Source: CBDDGJ01 sp965227805 (lineage in GTDB: Bacteria > Pseudomonadota > Alphaproteobacteria > RS24). Taken from it: DNA of 64,000 bases. The position numbers were made by a program, and so were the translations under genes. The DNA is taken from positions 682,001 through 746,000 of the forward strand of contig CBDDGJ010000003.1 in NCBI GenBank assembly GCA_965227805.1. The letters are read 5' to 3'. This document shows positions 17,266 to 26,258 of the stretch, piece by piece. The notes under the pieces are model-generated. The model ran no database searches, was not told where the DNA came from, and was given only the letters and a program-made list of their open reading frames with translations. Position 1 is the first letter of the stretch; each line of letters starts with the position of its first letter.

Positions 17266-17337
17266 GTTTTATAATCTAAATCCTCTTAAACGTCCATATG
17301 CCTATTGTGACACAAAATCATATTGGTTTCAATCATC

Positions 17338-17916
17338 TTATGGGCGTAATTGCGTGGAGGATATAGGGTCTAGCCTGCCGCGCAAAACACCCCATGCAGG
17401 CAGACGGGGCGTGCCGAGCTGGGGCAAATCTGTATCTTTATGCCGATAGGCGGTGTATTTTCGGGCACATCGACCGGAAAAAGCGGTAAGTGCGCTTTCT
17501 GGGCGCGGGAATACCGCCACAGCAATCATCTGCATAATGTCATCCCCCTGTTTCCATTTATGCAGCGTTGCAAAATTATCTGTGCCCATAATCCAGACAA
17601 ACTGCGTTTGCGGATAAAGGCGTTTGAACCAGCCTATGGTGGTGATGCTATGGCGATGCGTATCGGGCATAATGATGATATTCGGATTGGGGTTTAGCGC
17701 GCGACACGCCTTGATGCGGCTGGTAAGCGGGGCGGGCTTATGCCCTTTATGTGGGTTTTGCGTGGTAACGAGCCAGATGATGCGGTCGAGCTTTAACTGA
17801 CGCAAGGCCGCCATGCTTATGGCGTGATGGGCTTTATGTGGCGGGTCGAAACTGCCGCCAAACAAGCCGACACGCATATGCGGCAATAGCAGGGGCATAT
17901 CATGCGCTTTATACAT
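17338..17916 (-). CDS. nadD: Nicotinate-nucleotide adenylyltransferase
   Basis: NadD adenylates nicotinate mononucleotide in NAD synthesis. The 192-aa protein has the nucleotidyltransferase signature GGSFDPPHKAHH (residues ~20-31), VTTQNPHKG, FVWIMGTDNFATLHKWKQ and the closing ISSTQLR motif at the C-terminus. Alternative internal methionines (residues 7 and 14) may be the true start, because family members begin a few residues before GLFGGSFDP; 17916 gives the longest form and overlaps the proA stop by one base. Confidence 0.94.
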   Translation of the reverse strand: MYKAHDMPLLLPHMRVGLFGGSFDPPHKAHHAISMAALRQLKLDRIIWLVTTQNPHKGHKPAPLTSRIKACRALNPNPNIIIMPDTHRHSITTIGWFKRLYPQTQFVWIMGTDNFATLHKWKQGDDIMQMIAVAVFPRPESALTAFSGRCARKYTAYRHKDTDLPQLGTPRLPAWGVLRGRLDPISSTQLRP

Positions 17917-19184
17917 TATTTGGGGCGCGTTTCGCCATGGCCGCGCACGACATATTTGAAAGTGGTGAGCTGTTCCAGCCCCACCGGACCGCGCGCGTGA
18001 AAGCGGCCTGTTGCAATACCGATTTCCGCCCCCATATCAAACTCACCGCCATCGGCAAATTGGGTCGAGCAATTATGCATCACAATCGCACTATCAACGC
18101 CGCGAAAAAAAGTCTCGGCAGCGTCAATATCTTCGGTGATAATCGCATCTGTATGATCCGAGCCATAATACGCAATATGCGCCATGGCTTCCTCTATGCC
18201 ATCTACCGCACGTATGGAAAGGATATTATCTAAATATTCGGTTTTCCAATCGGTTTCGGTGGCGGGTTTTATCGCAGCGTCATAGGCGCAAATAGCCGCA
18301 TCGCCGCGCAATTCGCAGTTTTCTGCTTTTAATGCGGCGATAAGCGGCGGTAAATGCGTGTCCAGGCACGCCTTGTCAATCAGCACGGTTTCGAGGGTGC
18401 CACAAATGCTAAGGCGGCGGGTTTTGGCATTGGTTACAACACGCACCGCCATATCAATATCTGCTGCTGCGTGAATATAGCTATGGCAAATGCCATCTAA
18501 ATGGGCAAAGACCGGCACGCGCGCGTCTTCTTGCACACGTGCGGTGAGGTTTTTGCCACCGCGCGGCACAATCACATCTAAAGTGCCGTTGAGGCCAGCA
18601 AGCATATGGCCGACATTTTCACGATCCGGGGTGGGAACAAGCTGCACGGCATGCGGATCTATCTGTGCGGCATTCAAGGCAGACGTGAAACAGGCATTGA
18701 TTTCTCGCGCTGAATTTTGAATTTCCGAACTGCCGCGCAATATCACCGCATTGCCCGCTTTCAAACACAGCGCCGCCGCATCTGCCGTTACATTGGGACG
18801 GCTTTCATAAATCACACCAATCACCCCAAGCGGCACGCTTACCCGCGCAATATCCAGACCGTTTTTGGCCTGCCAGCGTGCCCGTTCAACACCGACCGGA
18901 TCGGGCAAAGCACAAATGGCTTCCAGAGCACGCGCAATCCCCTCCAGACGTGTTTCATCCAGGTGAATGCGGTCAAGCCTCGCGGCTATCAGCCCATTTT
19001 TTTGGGCAATCTCCATATCCTGGGCATTGGCAGCAAGAATGGGGGTCGTATTTTCCCGCAAAATGCGCGCGGCATGGGTAAGCGCTGCATTTTTTTGTGC
19101 CGCAGAAGCTGTGCCCAATATATGCGCTGCGGCTTTGGCGCGTTTGCCTATATCAAGCATCATCGTTTTTAATGTGTCATGCAT
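17916..19184 (-). CDS. proA: Gamma-glutamyl phosphate reductase
   Basis: ProA reduces glutamyl-5-phosphate to glutamate semialdehyde with NADPH, the second step of proline synthesis. The start at ATG 19184 is chosen because AGGGAGG lies eight bases upstream; a GTG at 19202 would overlap proB. The 422-aa protein has GVIGVIYESRPNVTADAA, the AGNAVILRGSSE segment, VIVPRGGKNL, the catalytic cysteine in RLSICGTLE and NCSTQFADGGEFDMGAEIGI. Length is standard. It follows proB closely as in most proBA operons. Confidence 0.96.
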   Translation of the reverse strand: MHDTLKTMMLDIGKRAKAAAHILGTASAAQKNAALTHAARILRENTTPILAANAQDMEIAQKNGLIAARLDRIHLDETRLEGIARALEAICALPDPVGVERARWQAKNGLDIARVSVPLGVIGVIYESRPNVTADAAALCLKAGNAVILRGSSEIQNSAREINACFTSALNAAQIDPHAVQLVPTPDRENVGHMLAGLNGTLDVIVPRGGKNLTARVQEDARVPVFAHLDGICHSYIHAAADIDMAVRVVTNAKTRRLSICGTLETVLIDKACLDTHLPPLIAALKAENCELRGDAAICAYDAAIKPATETDWKTEYLDNILSIRAVDGIEEAMAHIAYYGSDHTDAIITEDIDAAETFFRGVDSAIVMHNCSTQFADGGEFDMGAEIGIATGRFHARGPVGLEQLTTFKYVVRGHGETRPK

Positions 19185-19198
19185 TGTCTTGGCCTCCC

Positions 19199-20335
19199 TC
19201 ACATTTTATCCAGCATCACCAAATCATCACGATGCACCAACTCTTTGCGCCCGTCAATCCGCAAAATTTTTTCAATCTCTGTGCTGTTTTTACCGATAAT
19301 TTTTAGTGCATCTTGCGCATTATAGGCGCTAAGCCCCCGCGCGATTTCTGTATTTTCCACATCCATAATTGAAAGCGTATCGCCACGTTCAAAGACACCC
19401 TCTAGCGCTTTAACACCAATGGGAAGCAATGAGTTTCCCTTTGCCAATGCGCGGGCAGCGCCTGCATCTATATAGAGTTTTCCTGCAGGCGTGAGGCTAC
19501 CGGCAATCCAGCTTTTGCGTGCCGAATGCGGGTTTTGTTTTGCACGAAACAAAGTGTAGCGTTGCGTGCCTTCGGCGATTGCACGAAGCGGCGCATTTGT
19601 GCGTCCGGTGGTTAAGAGCATATGGCAACCTGCTTTTTGGGCAATTTCAGCTGCCTTTAATTTGGTTTTCATCCCGCCCGTGCCGGTCTGTGTGTGGCTA
19701 TCTTGCGCCAGCGCCCATATATCCGGCGTCAGATTTTCCATCACAGCGATATGTTTATCCGGATCAGGAGGGGTATGTGGCGAAAAATCCCGATAAAGCC
19801 CGTCAATATCGGAAAGCAAAATTAAATAGTCGGCGCTCATCATTGCGGCCACGCGTGCGGCCAGCCGGTCATTATCACCATAGCGCAATTCTTCGGTTAC
19901 CACTGTGTCATTCTCATTGATAATCGGCACCACACCCCGCGCCAAAAGGGTGGAAAGCGTTGCACGGGCATTGAGGTAACGCCGCCTTTGTTCGGTGTCG
20001 CCGGGGGTGAGTAAAATTTGTGCGACATTTATATGGTGCGCGCCGAGTATGGCTTGCCATTTTTGCACCAAAGTGATTTGCCCACATGCTGCGGCTGCCT
20101 GACTTTCTTCTAGCGTGAGTTTGCGTGTCTTATGTCCCAATGCTGTGCGCCCAAGTGCCACTGCGCCAGAGGATACAAGAATAATCTCCTGCCCGCGCGC
20201 ATAGGCGGCCTTAATATCGTCCGCAATCCCCTTTAGCCATGTTTCATTTAGGCGCCCGTCATGGTTGATCAGCAAGGCCGAACCGATTTTTATAACCACC
20301 CGTTTGGCGGTCACCCATGTGTGATGGTGTGTCAT
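19199..20335 (-). CDS. proB: Glutamate 5-kinase
   Basis: ProB phosphorylates glutamate, the first and usually proline-inhibited step of proline synthesis. The protein has the amino-acid-kinase domain (VVIKIGSALLI, IILVSSGAVALGR, PIINENDTV, DNDRLAARVAAMM, GTGGMKTKLKAAEIA) and a C-terminal PUA domain (~residues 280-365; AGAARALAKGNSLLPIGV). ATG 20335 overlaps the obgE stop (ATGA), giving 378 aa and translational coupling; ATG 20347 would add four residues. Confidence 0.96.
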   Translation of the reverse strand: MTHHHTWVTAKRVVIKIGSALLINHDGRLNETWLKGIADDIKAAYARGQEIILVSSGAVALGRTALGHKTRKLTLEESQAAAACGQITLVQKWQAILGAHHINVAQILLTPGDTEQRRRYLNARATLSTLLARGVVPIINENDTVVTEELRYGDNDRLAARVAAMMSADYLILLSDIDGLYRDFSPHTPPDPDKHIAVMENLTPDIWALAQDSHTQTGTGGMKTKLKAAEIAQKAGCHMLLTTGRTNAPLRAIAEGTQRYTLFRAKQNPHSARKSWIAGSLTPAGKLYIDAGAARALAKGNSLLPIGVKALEGVFERGDTLSIMDVENTEIARGLSAYNAQDALKIIGKNSTEIEKILRIDGRKELVHRDDLVMLDKM

Positions 20336-21366
20336 AGCGGCGACCATCTTGTCTGCGAAGGTATATCTTCTAGGCCATCTATATTATCTATCTGTCCGAG
20401 CAAACGGTCAAGCAAAGAGGGGAGCCCCTGTTTGGTGACGGCAGAAATGGATTCGATTTTGCTGCCGCTTATGTCTTGCAAAATGGCTTGCTTTTCGGCC
20501 ATGATGTCGGCGGGCACACTATCACATTTCGTCAATGCGATAATTTCCGGCTTTGTGCCTAGCGCCGCATCATAGGCCTCTAATTCATGGCGGATGGTGG
20601 AATAGGCATGGGCAATGTCTTCTTCTAGCCCGTCAATAACATGCAAAATGGCCGAACAGCGTTCGACATGGCCTAAAAAGCGATGCCCAAGCCCCGCGCC
20701 TTCGCTAGCACCGGCAATAAGGCCGGGAATATCTGCCATAATAAATTCACGCGCGCGCGCATAGACCATACCCAAATGCGGGTGCAGCGTGGTGAAGGGA
20801 TAATCGGCAATTTTGGGGGTGGCGCGGCTAAGGGTCGATAACAGGGTTGACTTTCCCGCATTGGGCAGGCCAATAAGGCCAATATCGGCTATGAGTTTTA
20901 GCCGAAGCCAAATCCATGCCTCATAGCCCTCCTGCCCGGGATTCGCATGACGCGGCGCGCGATTAACCGGCCCCTTAAAATGCGTATTACCAAAGCCGCC
21001 ATTGCCGCCGCGCGCTATGGTCATGCGGTCACCGGTTTGCATCATATCGGCAATGAGGGTTGCATTATCTTCCGCAAAAATTTGCGTGCCACGCGGCACG
21101 CGCAATATGGCATCCTCTCCCGCGCGGCCCGAACGATTTTGCCCCATACCATGCGCGCCGGTTTTGGCTTTGAAATGTTGCTGATAACGATAATCGATAA
21201 GCGTGTTTAACCCGTCAACACATTCGATAATCACATCACCCCCCTTGCCGCCATCGCCGCCATCGGGGCCGCCAAATTCGACATATTTCTCGCGCCGAAA
21301 ACTAATGCAGCCCGCCCCGCCATTGCCGGAACGTATATAAACTTTTGCCTGGTCAAGAAACTTCAT
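20332..21366 (-). CDS. obgE: Obg-family GTPase
   Basis: Obg (CgtA) assists late 50S ribosome assembly and stress control. The 344-aa protein has the glycine-rich Obg fold (MKFLDQAKVYIRSGNGGAGC; EFGGPDGGDGGKGGDV) over residues 1-158, then a G domain with GLPNAGKST (G1), DYPFTTLHPHLG (switch I), DIPGLIAGASEGAGLG (G3), TKCDS (G4) and a SAV G5-like motif near the C-terminus. It follows rpmA in the order rplU-rpmA-obgE seen in most bacteria, and overlaps proB. Confidence 0.97.
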   Translation of the reverse strand: MKFLDQAKVYIRSGNGGAGCISFRREKYVEFGGPDGGDGGKGGDVIIECVDGLNTLIDYRYQQHFKAKTGAHGMGQNRSGRAGEDAILRVPRGTQIFAEDNATLIADMMQTGDRMTIARGGNGGFGNTHFKGPVNRAPRHANPGQEGYEAWIWLRLKLIADIGLIGLPNAGKSTLLSTLSRATPKIADYPFTTLHPHLGMVYARAREFIMADIPGLIAGASEGAGLGHRFLGHVERCSAILHVIDGLEEDIAHAYSTIRHELEAYDAALGTKPEIIALTKCDSVPADIMAEKQAILQDISGSKIESISAVTKQGLPSLLDRLLGQIDNIDGLEDIPSQTRWSPL

Positions 21367-21435
21367 ACATCACCATAGGATAAATCGGGCATGGTCGCCC
21401 ACCCCCCTTATTTTCATGATTTTATGAAAGATGGA

Positions 21436-21705
21436 CTATTCGGCAGCTTGTGCTGGTGGCAGAACAGATACAAATTGCCGCCCGCCGCGCCTTTGCGAAA
21501 AACGGACATGGCCATCAATGCGCGCGAAAATCGTGTGATCCTTACCCATGCCGACATTTTCGCCCGGATGCCATTTTGTGCCGCGTTGACGCAAAATAAT
21601 ATTGCCGGCAATGACGTTCTCGCCGCCGAATTTTTTAACACCAAGCCTGCGACCAGCGCTATCGCGTCCGTTTCTGGATGATCCCCCTGCTTTTTTATGT
21701 GCCAT
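21436..21705 (-). CDS. rpmA: 50S ribosomal protein L27
   Basis: L27 reaches toward the peptidyl-transferase centre. The 89-aa protein begins MAHKKAGGSSRNGRDSAGRR, the unprocessed gammaproteobacterial/alphaproteobacterial form of the N-terminus, and continues GVKKFGGE, AGNIILRQRGTKWHPG and GKDHTIFARIDGHV. Length is normal with a short extra tail. An AGGAGACA site precedes the ATG on the minus strand. It sits 24 bases after rplU in one transcript. Confidence 0.98.
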   Translation of the reverse strand: MAHKKAGGSSRNGRDSAGRRLGVKKFGGENVIAGNIILRQRGTKWHPGENVGMGKDHTIFARIDGHVRFSQRRGGRQFVSVLPPAQAAE

Positions 21706-21729
21706 GGTTGTCTCCTATTGGCTTTGCTT

Positions 21730-22044
21730 TTATGCGTTAATGCCGGTAATTTTCAAAACCGATTGCTCTTGCCGATGCCCTTGGGTGCGGCGATAATTTT
21801 TCCGCCGCTTAAATTTAATAACGGTGATTTTATCATCACGCGCCTGTTCGACAAGTTCAGCCGTTACATGCGCACCTTCAATAAGCGGGGTGCCGATTTT
21901 GGGGTCTTTCCCTTCTTCGCCAACCATTAACACATTATCCAGCGTGATCGCATCACCTATCTGGCCGTTTAGCTTTTCAACCACCACAATATCATCCTTG
22001 CTAACTCGATATTGCTTGCCACCGGTTTTCACTACCGCAAACAT
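21730..22044 (-). CDS. rplU: 50S ribosomal protein L21
   Basis: L21 binds 23S rRNA domain V region with L20. Taking the ATG at 22044 gives 104 aa starting MFAVVKTGGKQYRVSKDD, which is the canonical N-terminus; the open frame continues upstream for 44 codons but that part has no L21 character and runs into the promoter region. Other landmarks are KVxKxL-like VVEKLNGQIGD and the C-terminal FKRRKNYRRTQGHRQ, which binds RNA. It is the first gene of the long minus-strand operon; its promoter must lie in 22045-22160, shared back-to-back with the SDR gene. Confidence 0.97.
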   Translation of the reverse strand: MFAVVKTGGKQYRVSKDDIVVVEKLNGQIGDAITLDNVLMVGEEGKDPKIGTPLIEGAHVTAELVEQARDDKITVIKFKRRKNYRRTQGHRQEQSVLKITGINA

Positions 22045-22164
22045 AGTTTTATCCTTAACTTCATTAGATGGCGCGAATATAATCGGGAATTTAACGAAGT
22101 CAAGAGCATTTACATATACAATATTACTGTTAAAACAGTTTTTTATGTTTAAGGGAGGCAATTT

Positions 22165-22977
22165 ATGCACATTCAAGATAAAATTATAGTTGTAACCGGT
22201 GCGGCAAGCGGCATTGGACGCGCATTAGCGGTGAAATTTGCCGAAAAAGGAGCAAAGCATGTGATTTGCGCGGATATAGATGACGCCGGCGCACAGGCAA
22301 CCGCCGATATGATGGGCGGCATCGCGCGCAAACTCGATGTATCACAGGAAACACAGATAAAGGCACTTATTGAGAGCGTAGAGGCCGAACAAGGCCCGAT
22401 AGATTTATTTTGTTCAAACGCCGGCATTGGCATTGCTGGCGGGCCAGAGGTATCTGATGCGGGCTGGCAAAAAATCTGGGAGATAAATGTGATGGCGCAT
22501 ATTTGGGCTGCCCGCCATTTGGTGCCGCTTATGCTCAAACGCGGCGGCGGATATTTGTTCAGCACGGCTTCGGCGGCGGGGCTATTGTCACAAATTGGCA
22601 GCGCCCCTTATGCCGTAACCAAACATGCCGCCGTTGCTTTTGCGGAATGGATTTCCATCACCTATGGCAAGCAAGGCATTAAGGCATCTGTATTGTGCCC
22701 GCAAGCAGTGCGCACGGCCATGACGGCGGATAACCCCGATGGTGTTGCCAGTGTGGATGGCATGATGGAGCCCGATGTAGTGGCCGAGGAATGTATCCGC
22801 GTGATTGAAGCCGAAACCTTTCTGGTGCTGCCGCATAAAGAGGTGGGTGAATATATCAAGCGCAAGGCGGGTGATTATGATCGCTGGCTTTCTGGCATGC
22901 GCAAGCTCAATGATGTTTATGCTGATGATGCGGTGATGCGCCAATCGGGTGCACAATTCGGTAAAAGCAATGATTAA
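22165..22977 (+). CDS. Short-chain dehydrogenase/reductase
   Basis: The 270-aa protein is a classical SDR with an NAD(P)-binding TGAASGIGRALAV motif (residues ~11-23), an acidic D in CADIDDAG after beta-2 that suggests NAD preference, NAG in CSNAGIGIAGG, catalytic Ser in STASAAGLLS and YAVTKHA catalytic Tyr/Lys (~150). The substrate cannot be read from sequence. An AGGGAGG site lies eight bases ahead of the ATG. The gene stands alone between rplU and pal, an unusual place with no obvious pathway partner. Confidence 0.88.
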   Translation: MHIQDKIIVVTGAASGIGRALAVKFAEKGAKHVICADIDDAGAQATADMMGGIARKLDVSQETQIKALIESVEAEQGPIDLFCSNAGIGIAGGPEVSDAGWQKIWEINVMAHIWAARHLVPLMLKRGGGYLFSTASAAGLLSQIGSAPYAVTKHAAVAFAEWISITYGKQGIKASVLCPQAVRTAMTADNPDGVASVDGMMEPDVVAEECIRVIEAETFLVLPHKEVGEYIKRKAGDYDRWLSGMRKLNDVYADDAVMRQSGAQFGKSND

Positions 22978-23182
22978 CCGCCTATGCTTTTGCCCTGATT
23001 TATATATTTATCCCTTGAATTTTTGCGGTAATTGCCTATATAAGCAAAGAAAATAAGGGTTTTGCACATAATAATGTGGCCTGCCACGCTTAAGGGGCTT
23101 TACAAAAGCGAATGTTTAGACCGAATGTTTATAAAACGGCACGATAATAGACAATAACATAATCTTTCAAGGAGCTTCCGCA

Positions 23183-23746
23183 ATGACAATAAAAAATGCT
23201 AAATATTCTTTAAGTGTGCTTGTGCTTTCCCTTGCGCTTGCCGCATGTGGCGGGCAGCAGCAGCCAAGCGCGGCGCGGAGCACAACATCCACCGCCGCCC
23301 CTCAAAGCCAAACCCAAAACCAGCCAAGCAACACGCAAACACCGCAAAACCGCGTGCAACAACAAGCCGCATGGAAAACCGCCACAACAGCGCAAGGGGC
23401 GTCCTATCTGGCAGAAGGGGTTGAAGACCGTATCTTTTTTGCCCTCAATAAGGCCACGCTTAGCGATGCGGCACGGGGCGTATTAAATACACAGGCGCAA
23501 TGGCTTAAGCAAAACCCGGCTCAACGCCTTACCATTGAAGGCCATGCCGATGAACGCGGCACGCGCGATTATAATCTGGCGCTGGGCGCCCGGCGCGCAA
23601 ATATGATGCGCGATTATCTCATAAGCCAGGGCGTTGATGGCGGGCGTTTGCAAACCATTTCTTATGGCAAGGAGCGCCCGGTTTCCACATGTGCGGCAGA
23701 CTCATGCTGGTCAAAAAACCGCCGGTCTGTCTCTGTGCCGCGCTAG
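23183..23746 (+). CDS. pal: Peptidoglycan-associated outer-membrane lipoprotein
   Basis: Pal anchors the outer membrane to peptidoglycan and is the terminal part of the Tol-Pal system. The 187-aa product has a lipoprotein signal with lipobox LAAC (Cys ~22), a Gln/Ser/Pro-rich flexible linker (~25-65) and an OmpA-like domain with FFALNKATLS, LTIEGHADERGTRDYNLALG and the R-A-N-M-M-R-D-Y-L helix that contact diaminopimelate. An AAGGAG site precedes ATG 23183. It precedes cpoB as in Tol-Pal operons, but tolQRAB are not in the window. Confidence 0.95.
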   Translation: MTIKNAKYSLSVLVLSLALAACGGQQQPSAARSTTSTAAPQSQTQNQPSNTQTPQNRVQQQAAWKTATTAQGASYLAEGVEDRIFFALNKATLSDAARGVLNTQAQWLKQNPAQRLTIEGHADERGTRDYNLALGARRANMMRDYLISQGVDGGRLQTISYGKERPVSTCAADSCWSKNRRSVSVPR

Positions 23747-23838
23747 GCATAGGCATAAAGAAAGCGCATATATTTGCCATAATTTTGCCGAAATAGGCAT
23801 ATATACATGTAAATAGTGGTTAAATAACTCATATTTGC

Positions 23839-24885
23839 ATGATGACAAAAAAAGATAATAAAGCGGTAATGACGGGGTGGGGTGCATTGCGGTTCAGCCG
23901 CAAAATGGCCATTTTGCTTGCCATGTGTCTGTCAGCCTATATAAGCGGCGGGATGCATGTAGCCGCACAAACCGCCACGCCAGCAGCGGCACCACCCCCT
24001 GCACCTGTAGCTGTGCAAACAGAACAAAATATAGAGGATTTGCAACAACGCCTCTTTATACTGGAAGAGCAAATTGGTAATCTGCTTGAGGCCATAGAGG
24101 TGTTAAAACAAAATCACCCCCCACCTATGTCAATAGATGCAGATAAGCCCGCCGCACCGCCTATGCCACAACAAGATGCCGCCGCTTTGCGTTTGCGTTT
24201 GGCAGAAATCGAAGCAATGCTAAATAATCTAAGCGGTGAAAGCGCCGAAATGGACCATCAGCTTGCCGCGTTTAAGAAAAATTTTACCAAATTTTCCGAA
24301 GATGCTGAATTTCGCTTTCAGGAGCTCGAAAAACAGGAGATCGCACAGGCCGATAGCGCCCAAATTATCGGCACAGTGCAACGCCCCATTGCCGTGCAAA
24401 GCGTTCAGGTTTACGGCGAAGGTGCCGCCTTTGTCGGCGAAGCGGCCGCATCTGCTATGATAGAAAATGCGGCAGATGCCCCCCTATTCAGCGAAACCAG
24501 TGACCCGCACGCCATGTATACACACGCACAAGGCGTGCTCAAACAACAAAAATATAGCGCGGCAGCCACATATTTCAAACAATTTTTAGAGCTGTTTCCC
24601 AAACATGAATTAGCCGGACACGCCCAATATTGGCTCGGCGAAAGCTATTATGTGCGTAAAGACTATAAAAGAGCTGCCGAAGCCTTTTTAGACGGCTATA
24701 CAACTTATGCCGATAGTGTGAAAGCGCCCGATAGCCTGTTGAAACTAGGTATGACGCTACATGCTTTGGGCGATGTGAAAATGGGGTGCACCACATTGGG
24801 TGAATTTGCCACACGCTTTCCAGATGCCGCCCACGCCTTAAAACAACGCGCCGAGATAGAAAAAAATCGCGCCGGCTGCCTATAG
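23839..24885 (+). CDS. cpoB: Cell division coordinator CpoB (YbgF)
   Basis: CpoB links peptidoglycan synthesis with Tol-driven outer-membrane constriction. The 348-aa periplasmic protein has a signal-anchor region (~22-43), an Ala/Pro linker, a coiled-coil trimerisation part (~58-155; IEDLQQRLFILEEQIGNLLE, LRLAEIEAMLNNLSGESAEM) and C-terminal TPRs (~225-345; YTHAQGVLKQQKYSAAATYF, HAQYWLGESYYVRKDYKRA, DSLLKLGMTLHALGD). The unusually long N-terminus before the hydrophobic stretch suggests the true start could be an internal ATG. Its place right after pal supports the call. Confidence 0.93.
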   Translation: MMTKKDNKAVMTGWGALRFSRKMAILLAMCLSAYISGGMHVAAQTATPAAAPPPAPVAVQTEQNIEDLQQRLFILEEQIGNLLEAIEVLKQNHPPPMSIDADKPAAPPMPQQDAAALRLRLAEIEAMLNNLSGESAEMDHQLAAFKKNFTKFSEDAEFRFQELEKQEIAQADSAQIIGTVQRPIAVQSVQVYGEGAAFVGEAAASAMIENAADAPLFSETSDPHAMYTHAQGVLKQQKYSAAATYFKQFLELFPKHELAGHAQYWLGESYYVRKDYKRAAEAFLDGYTTYADSVKAPDSLLKLGMTLHALGDVKMGCTTLGEFATRFPDAAHALKQRAEIEKNRAGCL

Positions 24886-24931
24886 GGGTGAGCTTGCCTT
24901 TATCAAGCGTGTTTGCTAAGCGAAAGGCATA

Positions 24932-26179
24932 ATGCTTAGCCCTCAACAATTATTGAAAAAACTTAAAACCCTCTATGACGCACCGCATTATGCGCTGGCG
25001 GTTTCGGGCGGGGCAGATTCTATGGGGCTTTTGGCCTATGCCGCAAAAATGGCGCGCCGCAAAAATGCCCCGCGCTTTAGCGTGCTTACCGTTGATCATG
25101 GATTGCGTCCGCAAGCTGTGCAAGAAACGCGCATCGTGAAACAAACCGCCACACAGCTAGGCTTACCCTGCACGATTTTACGCTGGCAGGGCGCGATACC
25201 CCAAAGCGGTGTGCAACAAAAGGCGCGGGACATACGTTATGAATTGATGGGTGACTGGTGCAAAGCGCATGGCGGGGTGCCGCTTATTGTGGCGCATCAT
25301 ATGCAAGACCAGGCCGAAACCGTGCTAATGCGCCTTGCCCATGGGTCGGCAGTGGATGGCCTGGCGGGTATGGCGATGGTGCATACCCGCAAAAGCCTTA
25401 CCGTATTACGCCCTTTTTTGGATGTGGATAAACAAGACCTCGCACATTTTGCCCGTAAACTGGGCGTGCGCTGGATAGATGACCCGAGCAATGAAAACAC
25501 CGCCTTTGAGCGCGTGCGCTGGCGACAAAATATGGCGTATCTGCATGAATTGGGCTTAAGTGCACAAGGGCTTGTGAATATGAGTGACGCCATGCGCGAA
25601 ACACGCATCGCGCTCGACTATTATCGCAATCAATTTATCCAAACGCATATCCGCCATGACGATATGGGCTTTCTTATTATTGAGCGGGCGGCGTTTTCGC
25701 GATTGCCGCCCCTCATGCAATCGCGTATTTTGGCTTTTTATCTGGCGCATTTTGGGGCGGATAGACCCTATAATGTGTCGCATAAACGGCTATCCGCTTT
25801 ACGCGGTTTAATTAACGCACAAAAAACCGGCGGGCTTACGATTGCCGGCTGCCTGGTGCGCTTACGCAAGGCGCATATTTTAATCGGCGCCGAAGCCGCG
25901 CGGCTGGCAGCAATGCAACCGCTTACCCTTATGCCCGGCAATACCGTATTATGGGATAGGCGCTTCCATATCACCGCAAAAAAACCGCTTATCTGCAAAG
26001 CCCTGGGCAAGGCGGGGCTGGCGCATCTGCGCGCGCGCGGCATGGCGATAAGAACAGATGTTCCGGTGCATTATCTTTATGCCTTGCCTGCGCTTTGGTA
26101 TAAAAATGGTAATGTGCGCGACTGCCCGCCCTTAAGTGGCAAACGCGATTTATGTGATATTTTTATGAAAACAATATAA
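24932..26179 (+). CDS. tilS: tRNA(Ile)-lysidine synthetase
   Basis: TilS attaches lysine to cytidine 34 of tRNA-Ile(CAU) so it reads AUA. The 415-aa protein has the N-type ATP pyrophosphatase P-loop AVSGGADSMGL (residues ~22-32), LTVDHGLRPQA, QQKARDIRYELM, AHHMQDQAETVLMRL and RPFLDVDKQDLA, then PSNENTAFERVRWR. The C-terminal part is divergent, as in alphaproteobacteria. It lies between cpoB and ftsH, a conserved order, with 47 bases to cpoB. Confidence 0.94.
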   Translation: MLSPQQLLKKLKTLYDAPHYALAVSGGADSMGLLAYAAKMARRKNAPRFSVLTVDHGLRPQAVQETRIVKQTATQLGLPCTILRWQGAIPQSGVQQKARDIRYELMGDWCKAHGGVPLIVAHHMQDQAETVLMRLAHGSAVDGLAGMAMVHTRKSLTVLRPFLDVDKQDLAHFARKLGVRWIDDPSNENTAFERVRWRQNMAYLHELGLSAQGLVNMSDAMRETRIALDYYRNQFIQTHIRHDDMGFLIIERAAFSRLPPLMQSRILAFYLAHFGADRPYNVSHKRLSALRGLINAQKTGGLTIAGCLVRLRKAHILIGAEAARLAAMQPLTLMPGNTVLWDRRFHITAKKPLICKALGKAGLAHLRARGMAIRTDVPVHYLYALPALWYKNGNVRDCPPLSGKRDLCDIFMKTI

Positions 26180-26258
26180 AAATACTGGTAAAAGCGTCTC
26201 TCAATGCTTATGTTAATGGGTAATGCGGGTGTTTACCTCCAATGGAAAGGGCTAAAAA

